Origin: Terrabacter sp. Root85
Lineage (GTDB): Bacteria > Actinomycetota > Actinomycetes > Actinomycetales > Dermatophilaceae
Assembly (NCBI RefSeq): GCF_001429185.1
Contig: NZ_LMIW01000008.1
Coordinates: 794,056-858,055, forward strand
Reading direction: 5' to 3'
DNA: 64,000 bases
Part shown: positions 1 through 8,349 of the stretch, piece by piece
How the letters are laid out: each line of letters opens with the position of its first letter
Numbering within the stretch: the stretch's first letter is position 1
Position numbers and translations under genes: made by a program
The notes under the pieces: model-generated
The model's database searches: none
What the model saw: the letters and a program-made list of their open reading frames with translations, nothing else
Told to the model about the DNA's origin: nothing

Positions 1-2
1 CC

Positions 3-76
3 CTTTCGACGGCTACGCACTCGCGAAGAGTGGCCCCTCGACAGGTTCGCACCCGCGAAGTCTGGCCTTTCGACGG
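3..76. repeat. Imperfect tandem repeat at window edge
   Basis: Two units of about 33 bp and the start of a third can be aligned: each begins with (T)TCGACGG/CAGG, continues with CGCAC-C-CGCGAAG and ends in TGGCC. The third copy runs into the cobS stop codon. The array may extend past the left edge. Possible transcription terminator or intergenic repeat; no function can be assigned. Confidence 0.5.
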
Positions 77-883
77 TCAGGGGTGGGAGAGGGCAGTGAC
101 GACCAGAGTGGCCGTGACGAGACCGGCGGCCAGGGCGACCTCGATCGCGGCACCGATGACGTCTCCGGTGACCCCGCCCAGGCGCCGGACCGCGTGCCGT
201 CGCGCGACGACGGCCCCGGCGACCGAGACGAGGACGACAGCGACCGCACCGACGCCCCCGGCCCACGACGTGCCGCCGAGCACAGCCGACACCCCCACGA
301 CCGCGAGGCCGGCCAGCAGGGCGACCACCGCCACGAGGCCCAGCAGGTGCGCCCGGGACACGGTGCCGGCGACGCCCTGACCGAGCCCGTCGGCACGGGC
401 CGGAGGTATGCCGTCCCGCGTGCACACCGCGCACGCGATGCGGCTCGCCACGAGGGCCACGACGGCCAGCGCCGCGCCGAGGGCACCGCCGAGGAGGGTC
501 GTGAGGCAGGCGGCGTCGAGCAGGAGGGCCAGGACGACCGCCGCAGCGCCGGCCGGACCGGTGTCGCCGCGTCGCATGACCTCGAGCGACCGCGCAGGGT
601 CGTGCCCGGAGGTGAGCCCGTCGGCGAGGTCCGCGAGCCCGTCGAGGTGCAGCGCCCGCGACAGCAGCGCCGTGACGACGAGGGCCAGCACGGCCACGAC
701 GCCGGCGGGAGCCCACCCCGTCGTCGACACCGTGCCCAGGGCGGCCCAGGCGAGGAGGGCGGGCGCCGTCGTCAGGGGTGCGATCAGCATGGCGCGGCCG
801 AGCACGACGTCGGTGACGTGCTCCGGAGGGCCGACGCGGAGCGCGGTGAAGGTGCCGAACGCGAGACGCCAGGCGTCACGCAT
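77..883 (-). CDS. cobS: Adenosylcobinamide-GDP ribazoletransferase (cobalamin synthase)
   Basis: This integral membrane enzyme joins adenosylcobinamide-GDP to alpha-ribazole to make adenosylcobalamin, the last step of nucleotide-loop assembly. The 268-residue product has the usual family length and is dominated by Ala/Val/Leu-rich helices. It shows the conserved LHLDGLADLADGL block at residues 79-91 (acidic, substrate/Mg binding) and MRRGDTGPAG at 103-112. The ATG overlaps the end of cobU by 8 nt, so the two are translationally coupled. It is the last visible gene of the riboswitch-led ECF operon. cobT/cobC are not in the window. Confidence 0.95.
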   Translation of the reverse strand: MRDAWRLAFGTFTALRVGPPEHVTDVVLGRAMLIAPLTTAPALLAWAALGTVSTTGWAPAGVVAVLALVVTALLSRALHLDGLADLADGLTSGHDPARSLEVMRRGDTGPAGAAAVVLALLLDAACLTTLLGGALGAALAVVALVASRIACAVCTRDGIPPARADGLGQGVAGTVSRAHLLGLVAVVALLAGLAVVGVSAVLGGTSWAGGVGAVAVVLVSVAGAVVARRHAVRRLGGVTGDVIGAAIEVALAAGLVTATLVVTALSHP

Positions 884-1472
884 CGAGCGTCCTCGGCCGG
901 GGCTCGCGAGGCACGACGGGGGCGTCGCTGAGGTCGACGACGCGTCCGGCGACGACGAGATGCACGCGCGCCGCCACCGCCGCGACGAGGGCGTTGAGGC
1001 GGCCCAGCTCGTCCTGGAAGAGGCGCCCCGAGGCCGTCGTCGCCACGAGGGACCAGCCGACCTCGTTCGTCACGATGACGACGGGCACCGTTGCGGTGCA
1101 GAGTGACTCGACGAGCCGGTCGCCCTCGCGACGCACGGCGTCGGCAGCAGCGTCGAGGTCGTCCCAGCCCGCCGCATCGACGAGCGCCGTGAGCCACGTG
1201 CCGAGGCAGTCGACGAGGACCGGGCCCGTGGCAGCGTCGAGCACCCTGACCACGTCCGTCGTCTCGACGGTCCGCCACGTCGCGGGACGGCGCGTCCGGT
1301 GGTCCTCCACGCGCCGGCTCCACTCGGGGTCGGACGCATCGGCCCGACGACCGGTCGCGACATAGGTGACGTCGTCGTGGTCCGCGACGAGGTCCTCGGC
1401 GTGCCGGCTCTTGCCGCTGCGCACCGGCCCCGTGACGAGGGTCGTCGTGCGGGCTCCGTGCGCGCGGCTCAT
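876..1472 (-). CDS. cobU: Adenosylcobinamide kinase / adenosylcobinamide-phosphate guanylyltransferase
   Basis: Bifunctional cytoplasmic enzyme that phosphorylates adenosylcobinamide and then transfers GMP from GTP to give the CobS substrate. The 198-residue product has the family P-loop GPVRSGKS (residues 15-22), the VLVDCLGTWLT segment (about 86-96) and VIVTNEVGWSLV (about 132-143), all in CobU order. The ATG was chosen because it overlaps the stop of the upstream S-component gene (ATGA) and leaves the P-loop near the N-terminus as in the family; the longer open frame upstream has no conserved sequence. It forms the corrinoid salvage pair with cobS. Confidence 0.95.
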   Translation of the reverse strand: MSRAHGARTTTLVTGPVRSGKSRHAEDLVADHDDVTYVATGRRADASDPEWSRRVEDHRTRRPATWRTVETTDVVRVLDAATGPVLVDCLGTWLTALVDAAGWDDLDAAADAVRREGDRLVESLCTATVPVVIVTNEVGWSLVATTASGRLFQDELGRLNALVAAVAARVHLVVAGRVVDLSDAPVVPREPRPRTLDA

Positions 1473-2326
1473 CGGGCGCCCCCGGCGCCCTGCAGCGGCG
1501 AGTCGACGTCGGCGCCCGCCGCCCGTGTCGGCTCGAAGACGACCGGCACCCCGAAGGCCGCCCGTCGGGCTCCGCGGCGGAAGACGCGGAGCAGCGCCGG
1601 ACCGGCCAGCAGGACGAGGACCGCGTTGAGCACGCCCCGCGGCAGGTCCCACGCGAGGGACGTGGCGAGGTAGAAGAGGCCGTAGTGGGCGAGGTTCTCC
1701 GAGAGCGGTGCTCCGGGGACGAAGCCCATCCCGCTGGGCGCGTTGGTCCCGAGGAAGGGCCAGAACCAGAGGTTCATGAAGAGCCCGAAGGCGAGTCCCG
1801 TCACGAGGGCGTATGCCGCGAGCACCCACCGCTCGGCGCGTCCTCCCGCGCGGGCCGGCAGCAGACCGGCACCGAGCCCGATGCCCCCGGCGCAGATCAT
1901 CTGGAAGGGCAGCCACGGGCCGACGCCACCCGTGAGCAGCGCCCCTGTGGTGACGGCGAGGGCGCCGGAGACGAAGCCGACGCCGGGCCCGAGCACGCGC
2001 CCGGCCACGATGACGATGAAGAACATCGGCTCGAGCCCGGCGGTGCCGGCGCTGAGCAGGCGCAGCCCACCGCCGGCCGCTGCCGCCACCCCGAGGACGG
2101 CGATCGTCTTGGCGTCGAGGCGTCCGGCCGTGACCTCCGCGAGGCAGACGACCGCGAGCAGCCCGAGGAGGACGGCGAAGAGCCAGGGCGCGTCGTTGCC
2201 GTGGTCGCGCGCGAAGTCCCCGGTGACGAAGAAGGGCCAGGTGAACGCCACCAGCCCGACGACGCCGACCACCGCGACGGCGACGACCGCCGGCCAGCGC
2301 AGCGGGATGACCCGGCGCCCGGTCAT
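1469..2326 (-). CDS. ECF transporter S component (probable corrinoid or cobalt specificity)
   Basis: Membrane substrate-binding subunit of an energy-coupling-factor transporter, 285 residues. A first TM helix (about 14-33) is followed by a set of Gly/Ala-rich helices (about 48-245) and a polar, Arg-rich C-terminal tail. It overlaps the ATPase gene upstream (ATGA) and cobU downstream (ATGA), so all are co-translated. The substrate cannot be read from the protein alone. The cobalamin riboswitch upstream and cobU/cobS downstream make vitamin B12, cobinamide or cobalt the likely cargo; actinobacterial S components of this context have been named CbrT in comparative genomics. The family assignment is sound, the substrate is inferred. 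Confidence 0.82.
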   Translation of the reverse strand: MTGRRVIPLRWPAVVAVAVVGVVGLVAFTWPFFVTGDFARDHGNDAPWLFAVLLGLLAVVCLAEVTAGRLDAKTIAVLGVAAAAGGGLRLLSAGTAGLEPMFFIVIVAGRVLGPGVGFVSGALAVTTGALLTGGVGPWLPFQMICAGGIGLGAGLLPARAGGRAERWVLAAYALVTGLAFGLFMNLWFWPFLGTNAPSGMGFVPGAPLSENLAHYGLFYLATSLAWDLPRGVLNAVLVLLAGPALLRVFRRGARRAAFGVPVVFEPTRAAGADVDSPLQGAGGAR

Positions 2327-3945
2327 GCGATCCTCGCGAGGGCGCCCGCGACCTCGGCCACGGTGAGCCAGGTCTGGGGGAGGAGCACCTTCGTCACCTG
2401 CGGGGCGAAGGCCGGCGAGGACGCGAGGACCTCGCGTGCCGGGCCGTCGGTGACGACCTCCCCGTCGGCGAGGATGACGACACGGTCGGCGACCTCGGCC
2501 GCGAGCTCGACGTCGTGGGTGGCGAGCACGACGGTCGTCCCCTGTGCTGCGAGGCCGGTGAGCATCTCGCCGAGCCGCTTCTTGGCCCCGTAGTCGAGCC
2601 CGCGCGTCGGCTCGTCGAGCAGGAGCACCTCCGGTGACCCCGAGAGGATGACGGCCAGCGCGAGCTCGAGCCGCTGACCCTCGGAGAGGTCGCGCGGGTG
2701 CACCGCGGGGTCGATGCCCCCGGAGATGCGGTCGAGCAGGCCGCGGGCCGTGCCCGGGGCGGCGCCGAAGTCCTCGTCGGCCGCGGTGCACTCGGCCGCC
2801 ACGGTGTCGGCGTAGAGGAGCAGCTCGGGCTGCTGCGGCACGAGCCCGACGGTGCGGACCCGCTCGCGGGCAGATCTCGCGTGCGGGTCGACGACTCCTG
2901 CCCCGACGCGCACCGTCCCCCCGGCCAGCCGGTGCTGGGCCGCGATGGCTCCGAGGAGCGTCGACTTGCCCGCGCCGTTGCGGCCCATGAGGGTCGTCAC
3001 CGAGCCACGCGCCACGGCGAGGTCGACACCGTCGAGGACGACCCGGCCGCCGCGCGAGACGCGAAGGCCGTCGACGGTGACCGCGTCGGCGGGCCCGATC
3101 ACCCTGAGGTCTGCCACGGGGCGCGGTGTGCTCGTGCCGAGGGCTTCGCGCAGGGCGGCCGCCTTGCGGCGCGCGTCGCGGATGGACAGCGGCGTCGGCG
3201 ACCATCCGACGAGGCGGGAGAGACCGACGACGGGCGGGTAGATCTGGGAGCGGAGCATCGCCTCGGCGGGGTCGAGCAGCTCGGACACGTGTCCTTCGTC
3301 GACGAGGACGACGCGGTCGGCATGGTGCACGACGCGTTCGAGCCGGTGCTCGGCCAGCACGACGGTGACCCCGAGGTCGTGCACGATGCGATGGAGCGAG
3401 GCCAGGACCTCTTCTGCCGCAACGGGATCCAGGGCCGACGTCGGCTCGTCGAGCACGAGGACTCGAGGGCCGGCGGCGAAGAGCGCGGCGATCGCGACCC
3501 GCTGCTGCTGACCACCCGAGAGGGTGCGCAACGCCCGGGCGCGCAGCGGCGTCAGCCCGAAGAGGTCGAGGGTCTCCTCGACGCGGCGGCGGATCGTGGT
3601 CGAGTCCAGCCCCATCGTCTCCATGCCGTAGGCGACCTCGTCCTCGACGACATCGGTGACGAAGGTCGAGGACGGGTTCTGCTCGACGAGGCCGACCACC
3701 GTCGCGAGGTCGCGAGGACGGTGCTCGGCCGTGTCGAGCCCGTCGACGGTGACGCGTCCGGTGAGCGTGCCGCCGCTGAAGTGCGGGACCAGCCCGTTGA
3801 TGGTGCGCAGCAGCGTGGACTTGCCGCTTCCCGTGGGGCCGACGACGAGGACGAGCTCGCCCTCGGGGATCTCGAGCGTGACGTCGTGGAGGCTGGGAGC
3901 GGGGGCGTCGGCATACTGCACCGACACGTGCTCGAAGGTGATCAC
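2323..3945 (-). CDS. ECF transporter double ATPase (two ABC domains in one chain)
   Basis: Energises the ECF transporter; two ABC ATPase domains are fused in a 540-residue chain, replacing the separate EcfA1 and EcfA2. Domain 1 has Walker A GPTGSGKST (residues 36-44), signature LSGGQQQR and Walker B VLVLDEPTSAL. Domain 2 has Walker A GRNGAGKST, signature LSEGQRLEL and Walker B VLLLDEPTRGL, so both sites look catalytic. The GTG start at 3945 was preferred over an upstream ATG because it has a GGGAGG Shine-Dalgarno and overlaps the ecfT stop (GTGA). Residues before it in the open frame are Arg-rich shadow sequence. Confidence 0.93.
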   Translation of the reverse strand: MITFEHVSVQYADAPAPSLHDVTLEIPEGELVLVVGPTGSGKSTLLRTINGLVPHFSGGTLTGRVTVDGLDTAEHRPRDLATVVGLVEQNPSSTFVTDVVEDEVAYGMETMGLDSTTIRRRVEETLDLFGLTPLRARALRTLSGGQQQRVAIAALFAAGPRVLVLDEPTSALDPVAAEEVLASLHRIVHDLGVTVVLAEHRLERVVHHADRVVLVDEGHVSELLDPAEAMLRSQIYPPVVGLSRLVGWSPTPLSIRDARRKAAALREALGTSTPRPVADLRVIGPADAVTVDGLRVSRGGRVVLDGVDLAVARGSVTTLMGRNGAGKSTLLGAIAAQHRLAGGTVRVGAGVVDPHARSARERVRTVGLVPQQPELLLYADTVAAECTAADEDFGAAPGTARGLLDRISGGIDPAVHPRDLSEGQRLELALAVILSGSPEVLLLDEPTRGLDYGAKKRLGEMLTGLAAQGTTVVLATHDVELAAEVADRVVILADGEVVTDGPAREVLASSPAFAPQVTKVLLPQTWLTVAEVAGALARIA

Positions 3946-5027
3946 GGTGCGACCTCCCGGGGACGGGGCGACAGCCAGGCGGGGAGGGCGGCCACGAGCA
4001 GCGCGAGGACGGCGATGAGGGGCACGGCGGGCAGCTCGCCCTGCTGGCTCGGCACGATGCCCTCCCAGCCCTGCACCGAGCCGACGACGAGGACCGCGGC
4101 GGGCACGGCGCCCGCGACGACCGTCACGGTCTCGGTCCACGTCCAGCGGTCGCGGCGGTGGCCCGACCGGGGGTCGCGCGACGCACCGACGAGCAGGCTC
4201 GAGCCGGCGAGGAGCGCGCCGAGCACGAGGACCGGCAGCCCGAGCACCCCTCCGGCCGAGGAGTCGAGGAGGCCGTAGAGACCGGCGAGGACCCCGACGA
4301 GGCCGGCGAGGGCGAGCCCCGTCGCGGCCCGACGGCTCGTCGTCGTGGAGCGGACGGCGCGGCCGTAGCCACGGGACTCCATCGACGCCGCCAGCCCGAG
4401 CGACCGGTCGAACGCGGCCTCGAGCACGGGCACCGTGAGCCGGGCCATCTCGCGCAGGCCGCGGCCGTCACGACCGCGCAGCGTGCGCGCTGCGCGCACC
4501 TCGCGGGCGTCGGTCAGCAGCTGCGGCGCGAACGTCAGCCCCACGACGACGGCGGTGCCGACGTCGTAGAGGGTGGCGGGCAGGTATCTCAGCAGTCGGC
4601 GCGGGCTCGCCAGCGCGTTGGCGGCACCGAGGCACGCGAGGACCGCGGCGAGGCGCAGGGCGTCGTAGGCGGCATACAGCAGGGACTCGAGGGTCACCGT
4701 CCCGCCGATGCGCACGCCCGCCGCCCAGTCCGGCAGCGGCACGCTCGGCAGGGTCATGACGACGGTCTCACCGACGATGCCGTTGCCCAGCAGGGCCGTC
4801 ATGACGATGCGGAACGCGACGATGACGGCACCGATGGCGAGGAAGGCGGGCAGCGGGTTGACCGTGGCAGGGTCATGGCGCTCGTCGACGACGAGGACGC
4901 AGACCCCGATGACGAGCAGCAACAGCACCGGGTTGGTCGTGCGCGACGCAGCGGTGGCCAGGCCCAGCCCCCACAGCCACCAGGCTGCGGGGTGCTGGAG
5001 CCGGGCCCTGCGCTGGAGTCGCGCCAC
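3942..5027 (-). CDS. ecfT: ECF transporter transmembrane component EcfT
   Basis: Membrane scaffold that couples the ATPases to the S component. The 361-residue product has several hydrophobic helices and the two EcfT coupling motifs: a short Ala-Arg-Gly stretch (AARTLRGRDGRG) and ESRGYGR about 40 residues later, which contact the ATPase domains in characterised ECF complexes. GTG start 15 nt after the upstream SCO2322-like gene, with GAGGAG before it; the stop overlaps the ATPase gene. It is longer than group II EcfT proteins because of an extra C-terminal helical region, which is common in actinobacteria. Confidence 0.92.
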   Translation of the reverse strand: MARLQRRARLQHPAAWWLWGLGLATAASRTTNPVLLLLVIGVCVLVVDERHDPATVNPLPAFLAIGAVIVAFRIVMTALLGNGIVGETVVMTLPSVPLPDWAAGVRIGGTVTLESLLYAAYDALRLAAVLACLGAANALASPRRLLRYLPATLYDVGTAVVVGLTFAPQLLTDAREVRAARTLRGRDGRGLREMARLTVPVLEAAFDRSLGLAASMESRGYGRAVRSTTTSRRAATGLALAGLVGVLAGLYGLLDSSAGGVLGLPVLVLGALLAGSSLLVGASRDPRSGHRRDRWTWTETVTVVAGAVPAAVLVVGSVQGWEGIVPSQQGELPAVPLIAVLALLVAALPAWLSPRPREVAP

Positions 5028-5042
5028 GCTCGTCGTGGCTCC

Positions 5043-5786
5043 TCAGCCGTCCTGGCGAGCGCGCGACCGCGAGCGCATGAGCAGGTAGCCGATGAGCGCG
5101 AGCAGGACGAGGCCCGCGATGACGTAGGCCGCTACGGTCCCGCCCGACGTACCGGACGTCGGCGCCGCGGCGACGTCGGTGCCCGAGGCGGCCGGGGTCG
5201 AGGCCGACACGGACGGCGTGGCCGCCGGAGCGGCGATGGTCACCGGCTGGTCGGCGGCCTTGGCCTCGGGGCTGACCTCCTTGACGGCACCGCCGCAGTC
5301 GCTCGTCGGGTAGCCGTCGACGCCGCAGACGAGGCCCTTCTCGGTGCGCACGTCACCGGCGGCGGCGAGCACCGCCGCGCTCGTCGCGTCCGTGGCGACA
5401 ACCGCGCACAGGGCCTTGGGCTCGGGCGGCGTGGCGCCGTCGGCGGCATCGGCCGGGCGGCCGAAGTCGACGACGAGGCCGACGCGCTTCTTGCCCGACA
5501 CGGCCGCAGTGGTGCCACAGACCTGCTCGAACGTCAGGACGGCGCGCGGGTAGCGCGTCGAGGCCTCGTCGGCGATCGCGAAGCGCCAGCCGTCGACGCT
5601 GCCGTCCTTGGGGGTCGTCTGGTCCGGGCCCTTCTGCGCGAAGGTCCAGGCGCCGTCGGAGAGCTGGTAGAAGCCCCAGTAGCGGTACGCAGCGGCGTGG
5701 GCCGGCGCGATGGTGAGGGCCGAGAGGCAGGCGGCGACGAGCGCGGCGAGCACGACCCGGAGCGGGGCACGACGGACAGGGGACAC
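5043..5786 (-). CDS. Secreted, C-terminally membrane-anchored SCO2322-like protein
   Basis: A 247-residue exported protein: signal peptide ending near APAHA (residues 27-31), an extracellular domain beginning AYRYWGFYQLSDGAW, five Cys in the mature part (about 90, 127, 154, 163), a Pro/Ala/Thr/Ser-rich linker (about 180-215), one TM helix (about 216-236) and a short basic tail. The domain resembles the actinobacterial SCO2322 family, which sits beside ECF transporters; its biochemistry is unknown to me. The GTG start has a strong GAGGAGGAAACC ribosome site; the longer frame upstream runs through the riboswitch and is not translated. First gene of the operon, so directly under B12-riboswitch control. 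A role in corrinoid capture is inference. Confidence 0.75.
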   Translation of the reverse strand: MSPVRRAPLRVVLAALVAACLSALTIAPAHAAAYRYWGFYQLSDGAWTFAQKGPDQTTPKDGSVDGWRFAIADEASTRYPRAVLTFEQVCGTTAAVSGKKRVGLVVDFGRPADAADGATPPEPKALCAVVATDATSAAVLAAAGDVRTEKGLVCGVDGYPTSDCGGAVKEVSPEAKAADQPVTIAAPAATPSVSASTPAASGTDVAAAPTSGTSGGTVAAYVIAGLVLLALIGYLLMRSRSRARQDG

Positions 5787-5884
5787 GGTTTCCTCCTCGC
5801 GGTGGGACACCATGTCGGGTCTGCTGGCTGCGGCCGGCCCGGCGGGGTGACTCCGGTCCGCATTCCACGACAGACTGACAAAGG

Positions 5885-6012
5885 AGCCGGTGGGACGCGG
5901 GTTTTCCGGCTGGTCACCCCGGGCCGCACGGCGGCGGGAGGTGGCATCACGGTTGCGGGTCAGCGCCGGAGTCACACCGGCTTGCCCCATCGTCCTTCGG
6001 TTAGGCGAACCG
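5885..6012 (-). promoter_or_regulatory. Cobalamin riboswitch
   Basis: Read on the minus strand, the leader contains the cobalamin aptamer core: GGGGCAAGCCGGTGTGACTC, then CCGGCGCTGACCCGCAACCG TGA, and about 45 nt later GACCAGCCGGAAAACCCGCG, matching the GGGAA-CCGGTG-AATCCGG-GC-GACCCGC-ACTGTGA layout and B12-box-like element of the family. The CGCAACCGTGA form is an actinobacterial variant of CGCCACTGTGA. It lies about 100 nt upstream of the first gene of the ECF/cob operon, where it should lower expression when adenosylcobalamin is plentiful. The exact ends are approximate. Confidence 0.9.
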
Positions 6013-6063
6013 TCGCACGCGGGGCCTGCGCCCGTCAAACGGCGTGCCAACTAGGGTGGCCGC

Positions 6064-6279
6064 ATGAGTGCTGACTGGTCCTGGCTGTTCCTCGATGCGC
6101 ACGGCAACCCGGTGGAGGGTGAGGGCGTGACGACCTCGGGATTCCCGACCCAGAGCGACGCCGAGAGCTACCTGGGGGAGTCGTGGCGCGAGCTGCTCGA
6201 CGCTGGGGTCGAGGCGGTCACCCTGCGCGAGAACGACACCGTCGTCTACGGCCCGATGAGCCTGCGGGCCGCGGAGTGA
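6064..6279 (+). CDS. Conserved small actinobacterial protein, function unknown
   Basis: A 71-residue acidic soluble protein (begins MSADWSWLFLDAHGNPV) with a compact alpha/beta look: WLFLD strand, SDAESYLGESWRELLDAG helix and an EAVTLRENDTVVYGPM beta hairpin. I do not recognise a named domain. Its reality is supported by normal codon bias, by a TAGGGT box exactly 6 nt before the ATG (leaderless-type start) and by its stop overlapping the GTG of the serine hydrolase gene. The divergent riboswitch operon starts just upstream. Confidence 0.7.
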   Translation: MSADWSWLFLDAHGNPVEGEGVTTSGFPTQSDAESYLGESWRELLDAGVEAVTLRENDTVVYGPMSLRAAE

Positions 6280-7649
6280 GCGCGCCGCACGGGGCCGGCA
6301 GCCCGTCGGAGACGGCGCTGTCGGCGGGGCTCGAGCGCGACCTGCTCGCCCGGGTCGTCACGGCCCAGCGCACCTGGCGCTCTCCCGGCGTCAGCGTCGG
6401 CGTCGTGCGCGAGGGCGCGCTCGTCTGGTCGGCGCACGTGGGGTCGGCCCGGCTCGGGTCGCAGCCCGCGCCCGCCACCGACGACACGCAGTTCATGATC
6501 GGCTCGGTCACGAAGACGTTCACGGCCCTGACCGTCATGTCGCTGCGCGACGAGGGCCTGCTGTCCCTCGACGACGCGCTCGAGACGTACGTGCCGGGCA
6601 CGAAGCACGCGCGGGTCCCGCTGCGGCAGATGCTGGCCCACGCCTCCGGGCTGCAGCGTGAGCCGGTCGGCAACATCTGGGAGAGCCTCGTGGCCCCCGA
6701 GCGCGACGAGTTCCTCGCCGGCGTCGAGGAGGCGGAGCAGGTGCTCCCCGCCCACCACGCCTTCCACTACTCCAACCTCGCCTACGGCCTCCTCGGCCAG
6801 GTCGTGGAGCGCGTCACGGGCCGGGACTGGGAGCACGTCGTCCGCGAGCGGGTGCTCGAGCCGCTCGGGATGGACCGCACCGGCCTGACGCCCGCCGACG
6901 ACCGGGCACTCGGCTACCAGGTCGACCCGTACGCCGGCACCGCGAGCGAGGAGCCGCTCTTCACCCTCAACGCGACGGCACCGCTGGGTGGCCTGTGGTC
7001 GACCGTGGCCGACATGGCGCGCTACGCCGCCTACGTCGCGAACCCCGACGACCGGGTCGTGCGACCCGAGACCGTCGAGGAGATGTGCCGGCCGATCATC
7101 ATGACCGACGTCGACGGCTGGAGCGGTGCCTACGGCCTCGGCTTCGGGATGGGCCGCCGCGGCGACCGGGTCTATGTCGGCCACGGCGGCGCGATGCCGG
7201 GCTTCCTCACCGGCCTGCGGGTCCGGCGCAAGGACGGCGTCGGCGCGGTCGTCTTCGCCAATGCCACCTCCGGCGCCCTGACCCTCGGGCTCGCGACCGA
7301 CCTCGTCGAGGCCGTCGTCGACGCCGAACCGGCTCTGACCGCGGCGTGGGTGCCCGAGACGGCTCAGCCCGCCCTGACCGAGCTCCTCGGCCTCTGGTGG
7401 TCGGAGGGGTCGCCGATCACGTTCTTCGTGCGCGGCGGCGAGCTGTGGTCCAGGCTCGCCGACGACGAGCCGCTGTCGGAGACGCGGTATGCCGCCGAGG
7501 GCACCGACCGCTTCCGCGCCGTGGCGGGCCGGGAGCGCGGCGAGGTGCTCGAGGTCGTGCGTGCCGCCGACGGCTCCGTCGACAAGCTCTACTTCGCGAC
7601 GTATGCCGTGACGCGGGCGCCGCTGGCGTTCGCCGACCTGCAGGGCTGA
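6276..7649 (+). CDS. Serine hydrolase, class C beta-lactamase/penicillin-binding protein fold
   Basis: A 457-residue member of the beta-lactamase-related serine hydrolases (EstB/AmpC/DD-peptidase-like). The catalytic triad motifs are in order: S-V-T-K in MIGSVTKTFTAL (about residues 77-80), Y-S-N in FHYSNLAYGLLG (about 169), and HGG in VGHGGAMPGF (about 304). The C-terminal ~100 residues form a beta-rich domain as in actinobacterial esterase-like members. No signal peptide is visible, so it is probably cytoplasmic and an esterase or amidase rather than a true resistance enzyme. The GTG at 6276 overlaps the preceding stop (GTGA), so the pair is co-translated. Confidence 0.88.
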   Translation: MSAPHGAGSPSETALSAGLERDLLARVVTAQRTWRSPGVSVGVVREGALVWSAHVGSARLGSQPAPATDDTQFMIGSVTKTFTALTVMSLRDEGLLSLDDALETYVPGTKHARVPLRQMLAHASGLQREPVGNIWESLVAPERDEFLAGVEEAEQVLPAHHAFHYSNLAYGLLGQVVERVTGRDWEHVVRERVLEPLGMDRTGLTPADDRALGYQVDPYAGTASEEPLFTLNATAPLGGLWSTVADMARYAAYVANPDDRVVRPETVEEMCRPIIMTDVDGWSGAYGLGFGMGRRGDRVYVGHGGAMPGFLTGLRVRRKDGVGAVVFANATSGALTLGLATDLVEAVVDAEPALTAAWVPETAQPALTELLGLWWSEGSPITFFVRGGELWSRLADDEPLSETRYAAEGTDRFRAVAGRERGEVLEVVRAADGSVDKLYFATYAVTRAPLAFADLQG

Positions 7650-7693
7650 CCGAGGCGGTCGGCCGTCACCCCGTCCGACCCGGCACGGGCGGG

Positions 7694-8275
7694 TCAGGCG
7701 GGGTGCTCGCCGCGGGCGACCTGCGGCTTCGGCATGCGCGTGCGGCGCATCTGGAAGGCGCGCATGATGGCGTACCACGCGTCGCCCTTCTCGGCGCCGC
7801 CGAACTTGTCGTCCATCTTGCGGCGCGTGCGGCGCCACATGAGGAGGGCGTCGCCGATGGCCACGAGGATGAGGCCGTAGACGAGGACGAAGACGAGCAG
7901 CAGGGCCCAGTTCGTCCGGACGAAGCTGAGCAGCAGCACGATGAGCATGATCGGCAGCATGAACTCGCCGATGTTCCAGCGGGCGTCGACCGTGTCGCGG
8001 ATGAACCGGCGACGGGGGCCCTTGTCGCGGGCCGGGAGGTACTTCTCGTCACCCGTCATCATGCCGGCGCGCTGCTTGGCCATCGCCTCGCGGCGGGCCG
8101 TCTTGTCCTGCTTCGTCGCGGCCTTGCGGTCGGTGACGATGAGGGGACGCTTGTTGAGGGCCTCCTGCTCGCGCCGCTTCGGCGTGGGCCGGTTCTTCGC
8201 CCCGGCGCGTGCCGACGCGTCGGTCGAGGCCGTGGGTGCGAGGTCTTCGTTGAGGGTCTTCTTGCGTCCGAACAC
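7694..8275 (-). CDS. DUF3043 membrane protein
   Basis: A 193-residue protein of the actinobacterial DUF3043 family: N-terminus MFGRKKTL, a long basic cytoplasmic part (KNRPTPKRREQEALNKRPL, then KDKGPRRRFIRDTVDARWN region), two TM helices (about 105-123 and 126-145) and a basic tail. Function is unknown; members are small membrane proteins often found near cell-envelope or housekeeping genes. The GTG start is preceded by TAGAGT exactly 6 nt upstream, a leaderless-type promoter. Its stop faces the serine hydrolase stop with 44 nt between them. Confidence 0.88.
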   Translation of the reverse strand: MFGRKKTLNEDLAPTASTDASARAGAKNRPTPKRREQEALNKRPLIVTDRKAATKQDKTARREAMAKQRAGMMTGDEKYLPARDKGPRRRFIRDTVDARWNIGEFMLPIMLIVLLLSFVRTNWALLLVFVLVYGLILVAIGDALLMWRRTRRKMDDKFGGAEKGDAWYAIMRAFQMRRTRMPKPQVARGEHPA

Positions 8276-8349
8276 GGGGACACTCTAAGCCGAAGGGCGT
8301 CCTGGGCCCGCATCGCGCCCGCGGCCACCCGGCATACGACCCCTCACGG

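Noticed and set aside
5787-6050. A 335-residue version of the SCO2322-like protein starting upstream.
   Set aside because: That extension would translate through the cobalamin riboswitch; the GTG with GAGGAGGAAACC fits the family length.
6276-7649. A beta-lactamase resistance gene.
   Set aside because: Class C fold motifs are present, but no signal peptide and the C-terminal esterase-type domain make an esterase or peptidase more likely; no resistance claim is supported.
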